Assembly (NCBI GenBank): GCA_944989445.1
Contig: CALYLW010000491.1
Span: forward strand, 1-64,000
Source: Ampullaceana balthica
Taxonomy: Eukaryota; Mollusca; Gastropoda; Lymnaeidae
DNA: 64,000 nt
Direction: 5' to 3'
The stretch's first letter is position 1. Each line of letters starts with the position of its first letter. Both the position numbers and the translations under genes were made by a program. Of this stretch, positions 36,263-46,153 are shown one piece after another. The notes under the pieces are model-generated. The model was not told the DNA's origin. It worked only from the letters and a program-made list of their open reading frames with translations, and did not search any database.

Positions 36263-36814
36263 TTAAGGAATTTACAATCATTGTTTGTGTAAAGTTCATA
36301 AATTTTCCCAAAGTTTGATGCTCAAACTTTCAGTGATAAATTTTTTTTTAAAATTCTGAAGTAAATTGTTTAGTTTATTTATAAGTATAATATTATTGGC
36401 ACTCTTTGTGTGTGTGTTACTAATCCTGACCAATCCACTCCACCAAAGTCTCTGTGTTTTTCATTACAAGCTTTTATTTAACTCACACTGTTTGTATGTT
36501 GTATCCGTCAAATCTTGTAACGTAAAATTAAACCACTTCTGATGGTACTAGAGATCTCAAAATTTTACCACAGATAGATCTTGGATGACAATACATTGTA
36601 TCAAAATTTCAGATCGATCGAATGTACCGTAATTAAATAAATGCATTTTTACGTTTATCTTTATATATAAGCTGTATCCGTGCTATTCTTGACTTTCACG
36701 TGAATGTCACCGGAGTTCACAACCAGCCATGGATGACGACATTCCAGGTGTTAAACAGCTCAGTAATTCGAAACTAAATCTAAATTGACATGATAATACA
36801 AGAGGAACAACTGG

Positions 36815-36905
36815 TATTTGTGTAGCCTAGTTGGCCCAATTGTTAGCTTAATGGATTTTCGACCTGGAGGTACTGGGTTCAATTTTCAGTTGGGGAAACT
36901 GTTAT
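36815..36905 (+). mobile_element. tRNA-like head of a SINE
   Basis: TTGTTAGCTTAATGG (A-box-like) and TACTGGGTTCAATTTTC (B-box-like) are spaced as in a tRNA. Its downstream body (AAAAAGTAGAAAATAAAAT) resembles the insert at 34372 and leads into the foldback at 37049. Confidence 0.5.
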
Positions 36906-37048
36906 TTTTTAAATACATAAATTTGTAATTAATAATCTATCTTTTTACCACTATCACATTTAAGTTATAGACAACGAAGTTTGACTAATTAAATTGAGTT
37001 GATTATGTCAAAAAATTGATTAAAAAATTGTGTTACTAAAAAGTAGAA

Positions 37049-37483
37049 AATAAAATATTTAAAAAATCTTTTTTTAAAAGGACGCGCTTTTATTTACATA
37101 TAGAAAGTGCACTAAAAAGAAGAAAATACAAATTTTCAATCCGTGAACCTATCGCTTGCACATAAAAGCGTGGGGCCCTCATCACAACTCGCAATCATGT
37201 ACAAAGCTGCGAAAGATAAATACAAATTTATATGAATATTAATAAACATTTAAAGTTTCACAACTTTGATCATATACATGCTACTATCATATTAATTAGA
37301 AAAATTTATCTATATGCAAAAGAGTAGTTGCAATAAGAAATGAGTTGTGATGGGCGCCCCACGCTTTTATGTGCAAGCGATAGGTTCACGGATTGAAAAT
37401 TTGTATTTTCTTCTTTTTAGTGCACTTTCTATATGTAAATAAAAGCGCGTCCTTTTAAAAAAAGATTTTTTAAATATTTTATT
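37049..37483. repeat. Foldback: two 142-bp inverted arms, 151-bp loop
   Basis: Arms 37049-37190 and 37342-37483 are reverse complements with only about two mismatches (CGTGGGGCCCTCAT against CGTGGGGCGCCCAT). Landmarks: AAAAGGACGCGCTTTTATTT, TAGAAAGTGCACTAAAAAG, ATCGCTTGCACATAAAAGCG. No target duplication was recognised. The transcript would form a long hairpin. Confidence 0.95.
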
Positions 37484-38536
37484 ATTTGTAGCATCAGATT
37501 ACCTGGTCTTAAACTGAACCATTTTGCCAGATAAAATTCTCATTTCATTCTTTCAGATAGAAAAGTATTACAAGAACTAAAAACAGTAGCTCTTAAAATT
37601 TTATTAGTAAAAATAAGTTGTTCTCTTTGAAACTAAGTTCATAATTTACTGTCATCTTTTTATCCTACATATGATATATGCATATAATACGTATATGATA
37701 TATGATTTCTTTAATTACTTAGGCCTTTTATTAATTATTAACATTTTTTAAAATACATTATATTTTGTTTTATTTGTGACCTATTACTCTCCTGAATATA
37801 AAGCAATTGTTTGTATATTGAAGAGATTCATTGCAATGGTTTGATGTAAACAAAAATAATATTAAATAATGTACTTTGAATGATCAACACAGCATTTATT
37901 ATTTAACACTTAGTCACTTAGTTATTTGTTTGAGTTGCTGTCAGTGCTATTTATGGCAAGCTGAACAAACTGATGAGTCATCTTGCAGATAGTACAACAA
38001 ACTATTGGAGGCATATAAAAAATTTAATAAAATTCTACCTCATTATAAAAACATTTTAGAAGTTTTATTTAGCCCAAAGACTATAAACTTATTATGCTGA
38101 GTTTTCTATGTTAATGTCTGCTAGGATATTCAGCAATTGAAAGTGAAAACAAAGGATTATGAGAAATTTAGATTTCGTCACAAATAACAGCCCCCAAATT
38201 AACTACCATTTTCATAAATTCAATTGATTAACCATATCTACTTAAGACTAGATGTTTCTTTTTGTCTGCAGCAGTCTCTTAAGATGAAAACGTATTAAAG
38301 TTAAAGTAAAACTCACATTTAAAGTGAGCAGAAAAGTTTTTTAACATAAAATATAGCAATAAGAGTGAATCTCATATCAAATTTCTAATCTTCATTGCAG
38401 AACCAGCAATTTAGACAAATGAATTTTATTTCAGCACCTATAAATATTTGCACTAAGTGCATGAATAAAAAAAATTTTTGCGGCGCCCCTTGAAATTCTC
38501 CTCGCCCCCCCACGAAGACAAACCTAAATCCGCCAC
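37484..38536. other. No gene seen; small-element end at 38470-38535
   Basis: GGCGCCCCTTG, then CTCGCCCCCCCACGAAGACA and AAATCCGCCACTG look like one end of a hAT-type small element; the partner was not found. Otherwise AT-rich. Confidence 0.4.
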
Positions 38537-38970
38537 TGCCTCTCGTTCAAATCAGTAACATCAACACAACACTCAGCAAGTCTTTTCTTTATTTGAGTAC
38601 AACACTTCTCATCTGGCCGTCACTACGTTCTTAGTCCTCAGTCACTCTATCCGTACTGCGTCCTAGTGGCACCCAGACTCCTACTAACTCGGCACACTGG
38701 CGCCCTGGCCTCCTATCTCGCCACCCTGGCTTCCTACTCGGTGGCTCCCTGGCTTCGTCCTCCCCGGTCTAACAAGTCCATGTCCTTATATTGCTAGCCA
38801 AAATTATGTGGGTGATACGTGAGACGCCCACCTCATTAAAGCCATTAAAACGAACCGCAGTCATATTTCCCCCAAGTTCACATAAATTACATTTGGCATC
38901 TCCCTGGACTATGGTCAGGTTTGAGAGCAATAAAAACCTTGCTCTGATCACTGTTGTAACCTAACACCCC
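38537..38970 (-). mobile_element. Possible solo LTR
   Basis: Read on the minus strand it starts TGTTAGGTTACAACAGTGAT, has a TATA-like AATATAAGGA about 190 bases in, then an AATAAAG polyadenylation-like signal near the end, and finishes at GAACGAGAGGCA. The layout is that of an LTR, but no target duplication, second LTR or internal gene was seen. Confidence 0.35.
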
Positions 38971-39009
38971 CAGGTCATGCCCCTTTGGCTGCGGTGCACC
39001 CACCCCTAC

Positions 39010-39080
39010 TTGGTTCTCCTGTCCCCTGGGTAACCTCTACACTCTACGTGGTTCTCCTGTCCCCTGGGTAACCTGCATTT
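39010..39080 (+). repeat. Direct repeat, two copies
   Basis: TGGTTCTCCTGTCCCCTGGG followed by TAACCT occurs twice, about 45 bases apart. Confidence 0.85.
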
Positions 39081-39125
39081 CTTCACAATATATATTTCGC
39101 CTAATTGACCATGTCCAAACGACCA

Positions 39126-39470
39126 TGTCTAAACGAGCATAACGAATGACCCTCTGACCATCGCTGGGGTCGACAGATCACAGTTGGCAAGCGTGGTGGG
39201 ATGAAAAGAAAAATAAAGGAGGGGGGTTGGCAACAATGCTGCTTGAGTTCACTTCCGTTGTTCCTTCAGAGAGTAACATATGATTCGTAGTGTAGTTGTT
39301 ATAACGTCTGCCTTGCAAGCGAAAAGTCCTGGGTTCAAGCCAAAGAAGGAACCATTTTTGTTTTATTTAATGTTTTTTTTTCCTGCCCATTCTTTTCCCC
39401 ATTTTTTTTGTTGCGACCATGACTACCCTCCCTAAGGTCGGCAAATCCCATTTAATGGTTGGCAAGGGAT
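39126..39470 (+). mobile_element. Dispersed element with an internal tRNA-Val-like core, plus-strand copy
   Basis: Core at 39284-39352: TTCGTAGTGTAGTTGTTATA and GTCCTGGGTTCAAGCC. Both flanks match the 17869-18180 copy in reverse: ACGAATGACCCT, CGCTGGGGTCGAC, GTTCACTTCCGTTGTTCCTT before; CTGCCCATTCTTTTCCCC and ATGGTTGGCAAGG after. The anticodon region is altered and the stems do not close. Confidence 0.75.
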
Positions 39471-40678
39471 GGTAGTAATGGGGTGCTGGTAAAAACAACT
39501 GCTGTGCACTTATCTCCACGTTTACTAGCTTTTATTTCATTACTTCGTCCTGCTTTTTATGTCCGTTCTAATAACCCCAGCTCTTTGCATAATAGATGTT
39601 TAAACTAATCGTCTTGTGTCCGTAAGGAATTTGTCACCCTTCAACATTTTGTCTAAAAATGAGTTACTAGAATATTTTCTAATAATTTTTTTTGATTAAG
39701 ATTAAGCATTAAAGAAATGAATACAATAGGTTTAGAAAATATTTTTTGAAAACAAAAAAGAATTTTTAAAGAAGAAAATAATTAACCTGAAAAGAGATAA
39801 GCCATCATCTTGAACATTTTCTAAATTAGTATTTAGTTTTTACTAATAACTTTTTTTACTTTATGTTGTGTTTTTGCAATTGAGATAAGAGGAACTTAAA
39901 TCTAAAAAAATAAAACTTGGTTGTTGGTTAGATCTCTCGAGCCAGATATGTTAGAAAATATTAAAATAGTTTAGTACAGGTAATTTTAATGTGTCGAAAT
40001 TATTTTTAGTAAAATCCTTCTTATTCCAGTTTCGATATTTGTAATTGCTGGACGAATTTTTTCTTTTCTCTTTTGTTACGCCGAAAAAGACTCTTGCATC
40101 TCGATGTCTTAGACTTATTCAACTAGGACCCAATTGACCTATTGGCAGTCATACATTGAACAGTTAAACGGTGGAATTTAAGGTAACGAAGGTGTCATAA
40201 ATTAAAATTTCCTTAAATTCAGTAATTTTTTTTTAAAAATGTGTCATCATTTAAAATATTTCAAAACTTTTTTTTAATTGTTGAGGCTTGGTGGCGGATG
40301 TGCTGAAATATATTTCAAGTATTTTCTCCCTGATGCAACACATGATTCAAAAACTTGTTAGTTTCTTGAGATAGTTTGATATATTTAAAGAATAACGTTG
40401 AATGGCGTACGTTCCGCTGTAATCGTCCAAAGTTGGATCATATTTTTGAAATAAAGATTTTACAAAATAATTCTTTACGTGTCTAAAAATAGCGCGTGCG
40501 TGTGTGTGTGTGTGTGTTTTGATCTAGAAAAATGTGTTTGGTTCGAGAAATATGACTAGAGGATCATAAGAGTGAGTACCAAGGAGGGTGAAACAAGGAG
40601 ACAGGGTATGCGGCCAGGGAGGAACAAACATTTCCTTTTTTTTTAAATTACTATTAGACGTATACTTACACGCTAGAC
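39471..40678. other. No gene seen
   Basis: AT-rich with a GTGTGTGTGT patch at 40497-40518. Nothing recognised. Confidence 0.4.
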
Positions 40679-42823
40679 CAGGGGTCGGGAAACTTTTTGT
40701 CTGAGAGAGCCATAAACACCACATATTTCGAGACGTAATTCTGTGAGAGCCATACATATTTCTTACAACTAAAAATTCAAGTAAATGTGTGCATTTTGTG
40801 TAATTTTAACACTAAAAGCACAATAATTATGCTCTGCAATCTTTTTAATAACACTGTCATGCTTTGCTAAATTAATCAATAATGAGTATTACTTACCATT
40901 AATGCGACTTATGGTGCTGCATGGATTTACTTATGGCTTTGTAGTCTGGTTGATACGTGGTGAGGTTAAGCTTCATGCAGGCGTTCAGACTTCCATCCGT
41001 TAAACGTGATCGGTGGTCGGTCTTGATGTTCTTTAGATGTGAGAAAGACTGCTCGCATGCATACGTAGAGCCAAACATTGTCAGTACAGCAATACTCACA
41101 CGCTGAAGTGTGTTGTATGCGACGGGTAGCGCTTTCCAAGTTTTGACAATCAGCTGGTCTGCGTGTTGAAGTTTTTTTCATTTCTGACCATTTGTGTTGG
41201 CTCGCAAACTCTGCTTGCTGTCGTGCACGTCTTTCCAAATCTCCATTCAGTGACTTGAACATATTCATCCACATGTCTGAGGCCTTCAGGTCAGCAACTT
41301 GGAGCTCCAAATCTCTGACGGAGACTCCGGGGTTGCAACTCAGGTCAGTGCTGTCCACTGCACACTCGTGTGGATGGGTGATGAACTTAAAAAGACGGGT
41401 GTGCTCACGAAATTCCCCAAAGCGCGCTTTATATAACTGCAGGAGATTGGACGTGAAGCCTGCTAGCTGCTGAATATTAAGATGTTGAGCAGGGCCACTT
41501 GATGTGCACATATCTCTGAACTTTCCCAGTTTTTCAAAGTGTAATAAACTACCTGTTTCAATGTCAGCGATGAAGAGTTATAGCTTGTTTTCAAATGCAA
41601 AAACTGCTTGTTGCAGGGACAAGATTGTATTTCCACAGCCTTGCATTTTCAGATTGAGCTGATTTAGATGTTCAGTCATGTCTACGAGATAATAAAACTT
41701 CTGGAGCCATTCAGTGGCAGCTAACTCGGGATGCTCGACATTCTTCATTTCAAGAAAAGTCCTAATTTCACGCAGACAAGCCGCAAATCGGATGAGCACT
41801 TTCCCCCTTGACAATCAACGCACGTTGCTGTGCAGAAGCAGACCAGGATAATTATTCCCAACCTCATCAAGCAGTGTTTTAAACTGGCGATCATTTAATG
41901 CTCGGGCAACAAATAGTTGACTACCCGAACCACCAGCGACATCACCTCACCATGCTGCTCGCCACACATCTGAGCACAAAGCGCCTCCTGGTGTAGGATG
42001 CAATGAAAGCTTAGGATGCGTCTGTTTTCATGCTCACAAAGAAGAGCGACAAATCCTCTGTTTTTCCCGACCATGCACGGAGCACCATCAGTGCACACCG
42101 AAAAAAGCTTATCCATTCGTAGATTTTTTTCTTTAGCGAACTCAGTGAAGGACTCGAATAAATCCTGCCCTCTTGTTGTGCCCTTCATATACAAAACAGC
42201 AAGACTTTCCTCATGTAATGTTTCACCGACAACATACCTTGCAACCATGCTGAACTGGGATAAATTACGTATGTCTGTTGACTCATCCAAAGCGAGAGAG
42301 AAAAATGGTGCCGCATTTATGTCCTTCACTTGCATATCCTCAATTTGATTTGACATCATGATGCTACGATCGTGAACAGTTCTTGCCGACAGAGGCATTT
42401 ATTTTATCCGTTTTATTATTTTGTCCTTATTGGAAAAGTCATCAAAAAGTTCATTGGCAACATCAAGCATGAGTGATTTGGCATACTCCCCATCTGTGAA
42501 TGGCTTTCCGTTTCTTACAATAGCTAAAGCGCCAGCAAAGCTAGCCGAATTCCAATCACCTTTTTGGGTCCAAACACGGATTTGCTGCTGACCAGCTTGC
42601 ACTCTTGATAGCAATTCTTGACATGCTTTCTTTCTACTGTCTCCCTCGGGATATTTCAATGCAAATATAGAATGGCGTGTCTCGAAGTGTCGCTTTACAT
42701 AGACGTAATTTTATCACTGCATATTAAACACACCACAGAACCCGTTCTCTCCATAAAGGCGAATTCCTCCGTCCATTACTGCTGAAAAGTATGATACTCA
42801 TCGTCTTTCTTTCCTTTAGCCAT
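40679..42823 (-). mobile_element. hAT transposon, one end present, 5' side truncated
   Basis: Terminus CAGGGGTCGGGAAACT at 40679 lies 3' of the transposase (minus strand). The opposite terminus is absent from the 300 bases beyond 42823. Shares its end with the small element at 24967-25293. Confidence 0.85.
40899..42823 (-). pseudogene. hAT transposase (ZBED/GTF2IRD2-like), inactivated
   Basis: From ATG at 42823: MAKGKKDDEYHTFQQ, a BED finger start (VVCLICSDK) with stops; then GALAIVRNGKPFTDGEYAKS; SLALDESTDIRNLSQFS (first catalytic Asp region); FSVCTDGAPCMVGKNRGF (second Asp); FHCILHQEALC; LSRGKVLIRFAACLREIRTF; and the dimerisation end YACEQSFSHLKNIKTDHRSR. Lesions visible after the finger: TAA at 42399-42401, a frameshift near 41920, Trp to TGA near 41825, a stop at 41578-41580 and a frameshift near 41178. 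Fewer breaks than the 21-kb copy, so probably younger. Confidence 0.93.
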
Positions 42824-43118
42824 CTTGTCAAAAAGGTTTCTAAAATTAGTTAGCTTAGAACGCGATTAAAACGAAAGTTTACTTTCTGATCCGACTACAA
42901 TCATTTGTGTGGACCCTTGTACCCATGCACACATCGTCCACTGTTTTCGAAAGCAATATACATAAACCCCACTTGAACAATGTATTTTTTCCAATTTTCC
43001 ATAGAAATCACTGATATCACTTTGATCCCGAATTCCAAAATCTCTCTCCCTTAAATAGCAATCTAACTCCTAAAGCTACTAACCCCTGACCCTGATTATT
43101 TCATGCATTCTATCACGT
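42824..43118. other. No feature recognised
   Basis: Should hold the missing hAT terminus if intact; none was found. Confidence 0.4.
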
Positions 43119-43354
43119 AGGGGACGCGGTGGTCGAGTGGCAAGGATTTGTTCCCGGGGTCTAGGGCGTCCCTGAGTCACCCAGCTCCGAATGGGTACCT
43201 TACACTAGTTAGGCGGCTGGGTAATGCGTGGAACCCACAAAGCCGTGGCCTGTGAACGCTGCATCACTTGCCAACAGATCATCTCTCATGGTCTGTGGAC
43301 GCAATTATCTTCTGCATAGAAGGAGCGTCTGTATTGATAAGATAAGATAAGATG
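43119..43354 (+). mobile_element. tRNA-derived SINE with a LINE-type tail
   Basis: The head GGGGACGCGGTGGTCGAGTGG is like the 5' half of a tRNA-Leu/Ser. The middle CACCCAGCTCCGAATGGGTA resembles the core of other animal SINEs. The last 50 bases, GGACGCAATTATCTTCTGCA, TAGAAGGAGCGTCTGTA and a GATAAGATAAGATAAG run, are nearly those of the LINE at 26218-26700. The shared tail implies mobilisation by that LINE family. Confidence 0.88.
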
Positions 43355-44939
43355 GCTCTCCTCATTACTATTTGGATAGAATTGATTGGTCAATCAACAT
43401 GCGATCTCCAAAAATTTTCCCGCTTCGAAACTTTCAAGAATATTTTACATCACGTAAGCCATATAAAAATAGAAAAGATTAGTAAGGTTATGGACTTATG
43501 ACGAGGTGTTTTTTTTTCTTCTTTTTATATATTCAATTAATTAATTATTTTTTTTTAAGATTTTTTTCCAAAAATTATTTAGATCAAGTAGTATGAAGAA
43601 ACATTTTTCTTTATAATGAACATTTTTCTGCAAGTCATATGCAGCCATCAAAAGAGCGCTAGACATTGGTAGAATTTCAAAAGACATCAAAAAGGAATGT
43701 GTAAATAAAACAATAAATGTTAAGTTTAACTGACTGGTTGTATACAAGTGTAACGTTTTGACAAATGCATTCATCAGTACAAAGAAAAAATGCGTAACGA
43801 AGGTGGCGTGGTTAGGGAACATATATCCCCGGCGCCGAGGTACAGGGCCGCCAAAATGAGACCTGTTAAATAATAATAAGTGAACAAGGGTAATAAATAG
43901 AGGGGAGAGGCGCATATTTTATAATTTGTCACGGGCACAAAATATCATAGCTAGGCCCTGCAAAGAAACAATTTACAATGTTAGTATCTATTAAAAGGCA
44001 TTGTCGAATCGTTAAAAACTGTGTGTGATCTATAACTCAATCTTTATTTGCACACGTTTATTTCTTTATGTCTCTTTACAAAATGTAAATCTTTATCATA
44101 GACGAAGTTTGAATAAAAATAAAAACATCGATAGCACCTTGTTACTGACATTGTTCATTTATAATATAAATGCATAAAATAAATGCAAAATATATACAAT
44201 GTATATATACATGTATTGTTATCATCAAGGCGTAAGGTTCACTTAAATAAAATCAACTCAAGCGACGGACTTAAGTTTAAAAGCAATTTAATAGCTGAAA
44301 TTGAAAATTAAAATTTGTAACAAGTAGGTCTATATGCAAACAATAGTTACCACGATGGAGGTAATACGCCAGACTCTTCAATAATTAATAATAATAATAA
44401 TAATAATACGAGGGCTTTCAACAAGAGTGGGCACCCACATTCATACACATCTTGTAGAAAAGTCTAGGTAATGAACATTCCCGATTTATATGAAACATTA
44501 GAGATTCCTTATAAAACTTGAAGTGCATTCTATTTAACTTCTAGAACGCTTTGCCTTCAAAAAGTATACACATAATTTCTACACCAAAGTGAATGCAATT
44601 AAAATAGCTCACCGCAATAACACATAATACACTAATAATATACATATATATGTAGTGTGTTTCTAGCACTCTTGTTAAATGAATATCAATTAGGTGACGA
44701 CTGTGGGTACATGAGGACGATAGGACAGTCTTAAATACGCGCTTTGAATATTGGAGAAAAAAAACACGGGGACAAGCACGTTAACAGGGCGAGCTCGCTT
44801 CGCAACTCCAATGATGTAATTATGATATTTATTAGTCAGAACCAGCAGCCAGGTGAAGCAATAACAATAGAGTGCAGGTCATGATGTCATCTGTGAACAA
44901 CGGAGACCTGGGGCCGGCAGGGACCGGGAGAAAATTTTC
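43355..44939. other. No gene seen
   Basis: AT-rich, with an AATAATAATAAT run at 44385-44407. The 124-codon minus frame at 43541-43915 has no domain. Confidence 0.4.
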
Positions 44940-45120
44940 ACTTGATGCGGGGCTAAGCCGCGGGAATATTTAAAGAGAAACAGTTAACTCCACTAATTAA
45001 ACAGACCGGCATTTTGGTGCGTTCGAGATCCAAAGGTCAGGCGAGACCAGGTGACCTATTTAGGTGTCCACTTGCTGACGGTCCAGCCTGTTGAGAGGAA
45101 GTGCCTGTTTATTCCTGCTG
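44940..45120 (+). promoter_or_regulatory. Candidate promoter and non-coding first exon of the SLC17-like gene
   Basis: A locally GC-richer stretch with a TATA-like GAATATTTAAAGAG near 44970 runs to a strong donor CTGCTG|GTAAGT at 45120/45121. A usable acceptor, CTTCAATTTCCAG, ends at 45903, which would splice to a leader containing the ATG at 46021. There is no coding evidence. It is equally possible that transcription starts nearer exon 1. Confidence 0.3.
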
Positions 45121-45365
45121 GTAAGTTTTTGTGTGTGTTTTTTTTCCCATAAGATTCTAACACATATTTCGATGAAAAGGTTTAATGGACAGGATTTTTT
45201 TTGGGAGCATTTTTAATGGGTTTAATTAATTTTCCTTTTGATTAAAATGTTTGAAAACTTCTTGTCTGGATTTTTCGAACAACTGATCTTTCTAGGTTTT
45301 TGGAGTAAAGGTTCATTAAACGTTCATATTAACGCTTCATTTTTAAATCTCCCACAAAGTGTTGG

Positions 45366-45795
45366 GGGGCCTTCCATAAATGACGTCACGCAACTAAAAA
45401 AAAAGGGGGGAGGGGTCAGACATTTGTGAGGATGTGTGATGAAGGGGAGGGGTTGTTTAGGATATGTGACGTCTCATCAAAACGCGCAACTTTAAATAAA
45501 ATTTCCACTTAAATATTTGATTGCTCACAGTTTCTTTAATGGCGTTTTAAATGGATTTCCACGTGTTACGATATAGAATGCAGCCTACATTAAATAATTT
45601 CTTAAATAAAAAAGTGATTTGAAAAATGCTCATTTTCAAATAGAAAATACGGCTTTTATGGGGGCGGGGTATAGCTTTGTGACGTCATATTGGATGGGGG
45701 TTTAAGTGTTTCTGATGATGTGTGACGAGGGGCAAAAGGGGGGGGGTGGGTTTAAAATCGGCCAATTTCGAGTGACGTCATTTATGGACGGCTCC
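45366..45795. mobile_element. Inverted-repeat element with TGACGTCA-containing ends, 430 bp
   Basis: GGGGCCTTCCATAAATGACG and its counterpart GTGACGTCATTTATGGACGG then CTCC. Inner G-rich blocks follow each end. No convincing target duplication. Lies in the presumed 5' leader intron of the SLC17-like gene. Confidence 0.8.
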
Positions 45796-45964
45796 TTGTC
45801 TATTGCTTGGAAACAACAAACACAGCGAAAAAGACCACTATTGATTTCTGCTTTCATTATACGTGTCATAAAATGAATTTCTTATAAATACTTCAATTTC
45901 CAGATATAAAAAAAAGGTTTTTGTGACTAGAATCAGTGGCGTCACGATTTGAAACTCCAACGCC

Positions 45965-46012
45965 ATGAACATCGCTAAACCCAAAGTCAGACACAACTGG
46001 GTGTGGGTGTAG
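45965..46012 (+). promoter_or_regulatory. Upstream short ORF before the SLC17-like start codon
   Basis: An ATG at 45965 opens a 15-codon frame ending TAG at 46010-46012, 8 bases before the main ATG at 46021. If the transcript includes it, it would act as an upstream ORF lowering initiation at the main start. Whether it is in the mature mRNA depends on the 5' exon structure, which cannot be settled here. Confidence 0.35.
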
Positions 46013-46020
46013 GGAAGAGG

Positions 46021-46153
46021 ATGGACAACAAAAGCTACGCCTATGATGAAGGCCTCACCAGCAATGGAACAAATGGAGACGTGAAGCCTTACGGGTCCAC
46101 ACAAGACGCAGCTCAATGGGCATCCAAGGAAAAGGGAGACACAGTGGAAATAG
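46021..46153 (+). CDS. SLC17-like gene, coding exon 1 (cytosolic N-terminal tail)
   Basis: Encodes residues 1-44 plus one base of codon 45. The ATG has A at -3 and G at +4, and an upstream short ORF stops 8 bases before it. The exon ends at ATAG|GTGAGA in phase 1, exactly the phase exon 2 needs. The peptide is polar (Asn, Gly, Asp, Lys rich) as expected of a cytosolic tail before membrane segment 1. No homology can be read from so variable a region, so the assignment rests on phase, start context, donor quality and the Glu45 codon completing the di-leucine motif. Antisense open frames across it are shadows of the neighbouring minisatellite. Confidence 0.75.

Noticed and set aside
43541..43915. 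124-codon minus-strand frame
   Set aside because: Hydrophobic, low-complexity translation of AT-rich sequence; no homology or gene structure.
1..45000. A coordinated novel gene system in the left two thirds
   Set aside because: Every coding similarity found there is to hAT transposases or LINE polyproteins, all with stops, frameshifts or truncation.
45366..45795. Assigning the TGACGTCA-ended element to a superfamily by its target duplication
   Set aside because: No flanking direct repeat of any usual length could be found at either border.
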